A stretch of 64,000 nucleotides of DNA from an uncultured Spartobacteria bacterium. Lineage in GTDB: Bacteria; Verrucomicrobiota; Verrucomicrobiia; Chthoniobacterales; Chthoniobacteraceae. Each line of letters opens with the position of its first letter. Position 1 is the stretch's first letter. The position numbers were made by a program, and so were the translations under genes. This document shows positions 63,934-64,000 of the stretch, piece after piece. The notes beneath the pieces were generated by a model. It was not told the DNA's origin, did not search any database, and saw only the letters and a list, made by a program, of their open reading frames with translations. Location of the stretch: positions 46,438-110,437 of the forward strand of contig CAIRYQ010000059.1 in the NCBI GenBank assembly GCA_903882875.1. Reading direction: 5' to 3'.

Positions 63934-64000
63934 AGCCGAGCGGAGCGAGACGCCTGCCGCAGGCAGCCCGCAGGGCAGCGCCGGAGGGCGCTGGCAACTT

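Overview
The window is a high-GC (roughly 60-65% by eye) bacterial chromosome segment carrying about 55 genes with short spacers. The gene content points to the phylum Verrucomicrobiota: a eukaryote-type (class II) glutamine synthetase, two DUF5069 proteins, a Tat-exported DUF1501 protein, a PQQ-dehydrogenase/cytochrome c hybrid, a FeoA-FeoA-FeoB-Cys-rich iron cluster, and several genes with CA-rich leaders and no Shine-Dalgarno site. The phylum call is an inference from gene content; no rRNA or tRNA gene is visible to test it.

Layout. 1-16 kb is mostly housekeeping: an erythronate-dehydrogenase-like end, a flavin-dependent halogenase-like enzyme, smpB, rpoZ, a BamB-like propeller, a UDG/fmt/adenylate-kinase run, nagB, an MBOAT plus DltA-like pair, and an aminotransferase plus glcD pair. 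16.3-21.8 kb is an accessory island. Two ends of a broken MmeI-like type IIG restriction gene flank a type II restriction-modification module, in which the endonuclease carries its own XRE helix-turn-helix and two methyltransferases lie beside it. A 246-bp duplicate of the endonuclease 3' end sits on the far side of the first methyltransferase. A 17-copy 21-bp minisatellite and a hairpin repeat close the island.

22-31 kb holds PpnP, a purple-acid-phosphatase-like enzyme, a beta-hydroxyacid dehydrogenase, a DUF5069 gene beside a chimeric DUF5069 paralogue, a TSUP transporter, an Mrr endonuclease, Fur, a pterin dehydratase and dGTPase. 31-34 kb is the Feo iron-uptake operon. 34-39 kb has a two-component pair divergent from a FadL-type porin that overlaps a receiver-histidine kinase. 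39-45.7 kb has a radical SAM protein, a large secreted dehydrogenase and assorted oxidoreductases.

45.7-47 kb looks like a two-cassette integron remnant without an integrase. Both genes read leftward, each is followed by an attC-like hairpin, a perfect TATAAT promoter abuts the recombination point at the right edge, and a terminator lies at the left edge. 47-49 kb is dominated by palindromic and GC-rich repeats around one unknown gene. 49-64 kb carries glnII, a minimal kinase/PP2C pair, tpiA, cysS, a CysJ-like reductase, a hydroxyacid dehydrogenase/HpaI-aldolase operon, a DUF1501 protein, an esterase, an M28 peptidase, parB, a fibronectin-type protein and a scrap of an IS3 transposase.

The most distinctive regions are the nested restriction island (17.3-21.2 kb) and the integrase-less cassette pair (45.7-46.9 kb).
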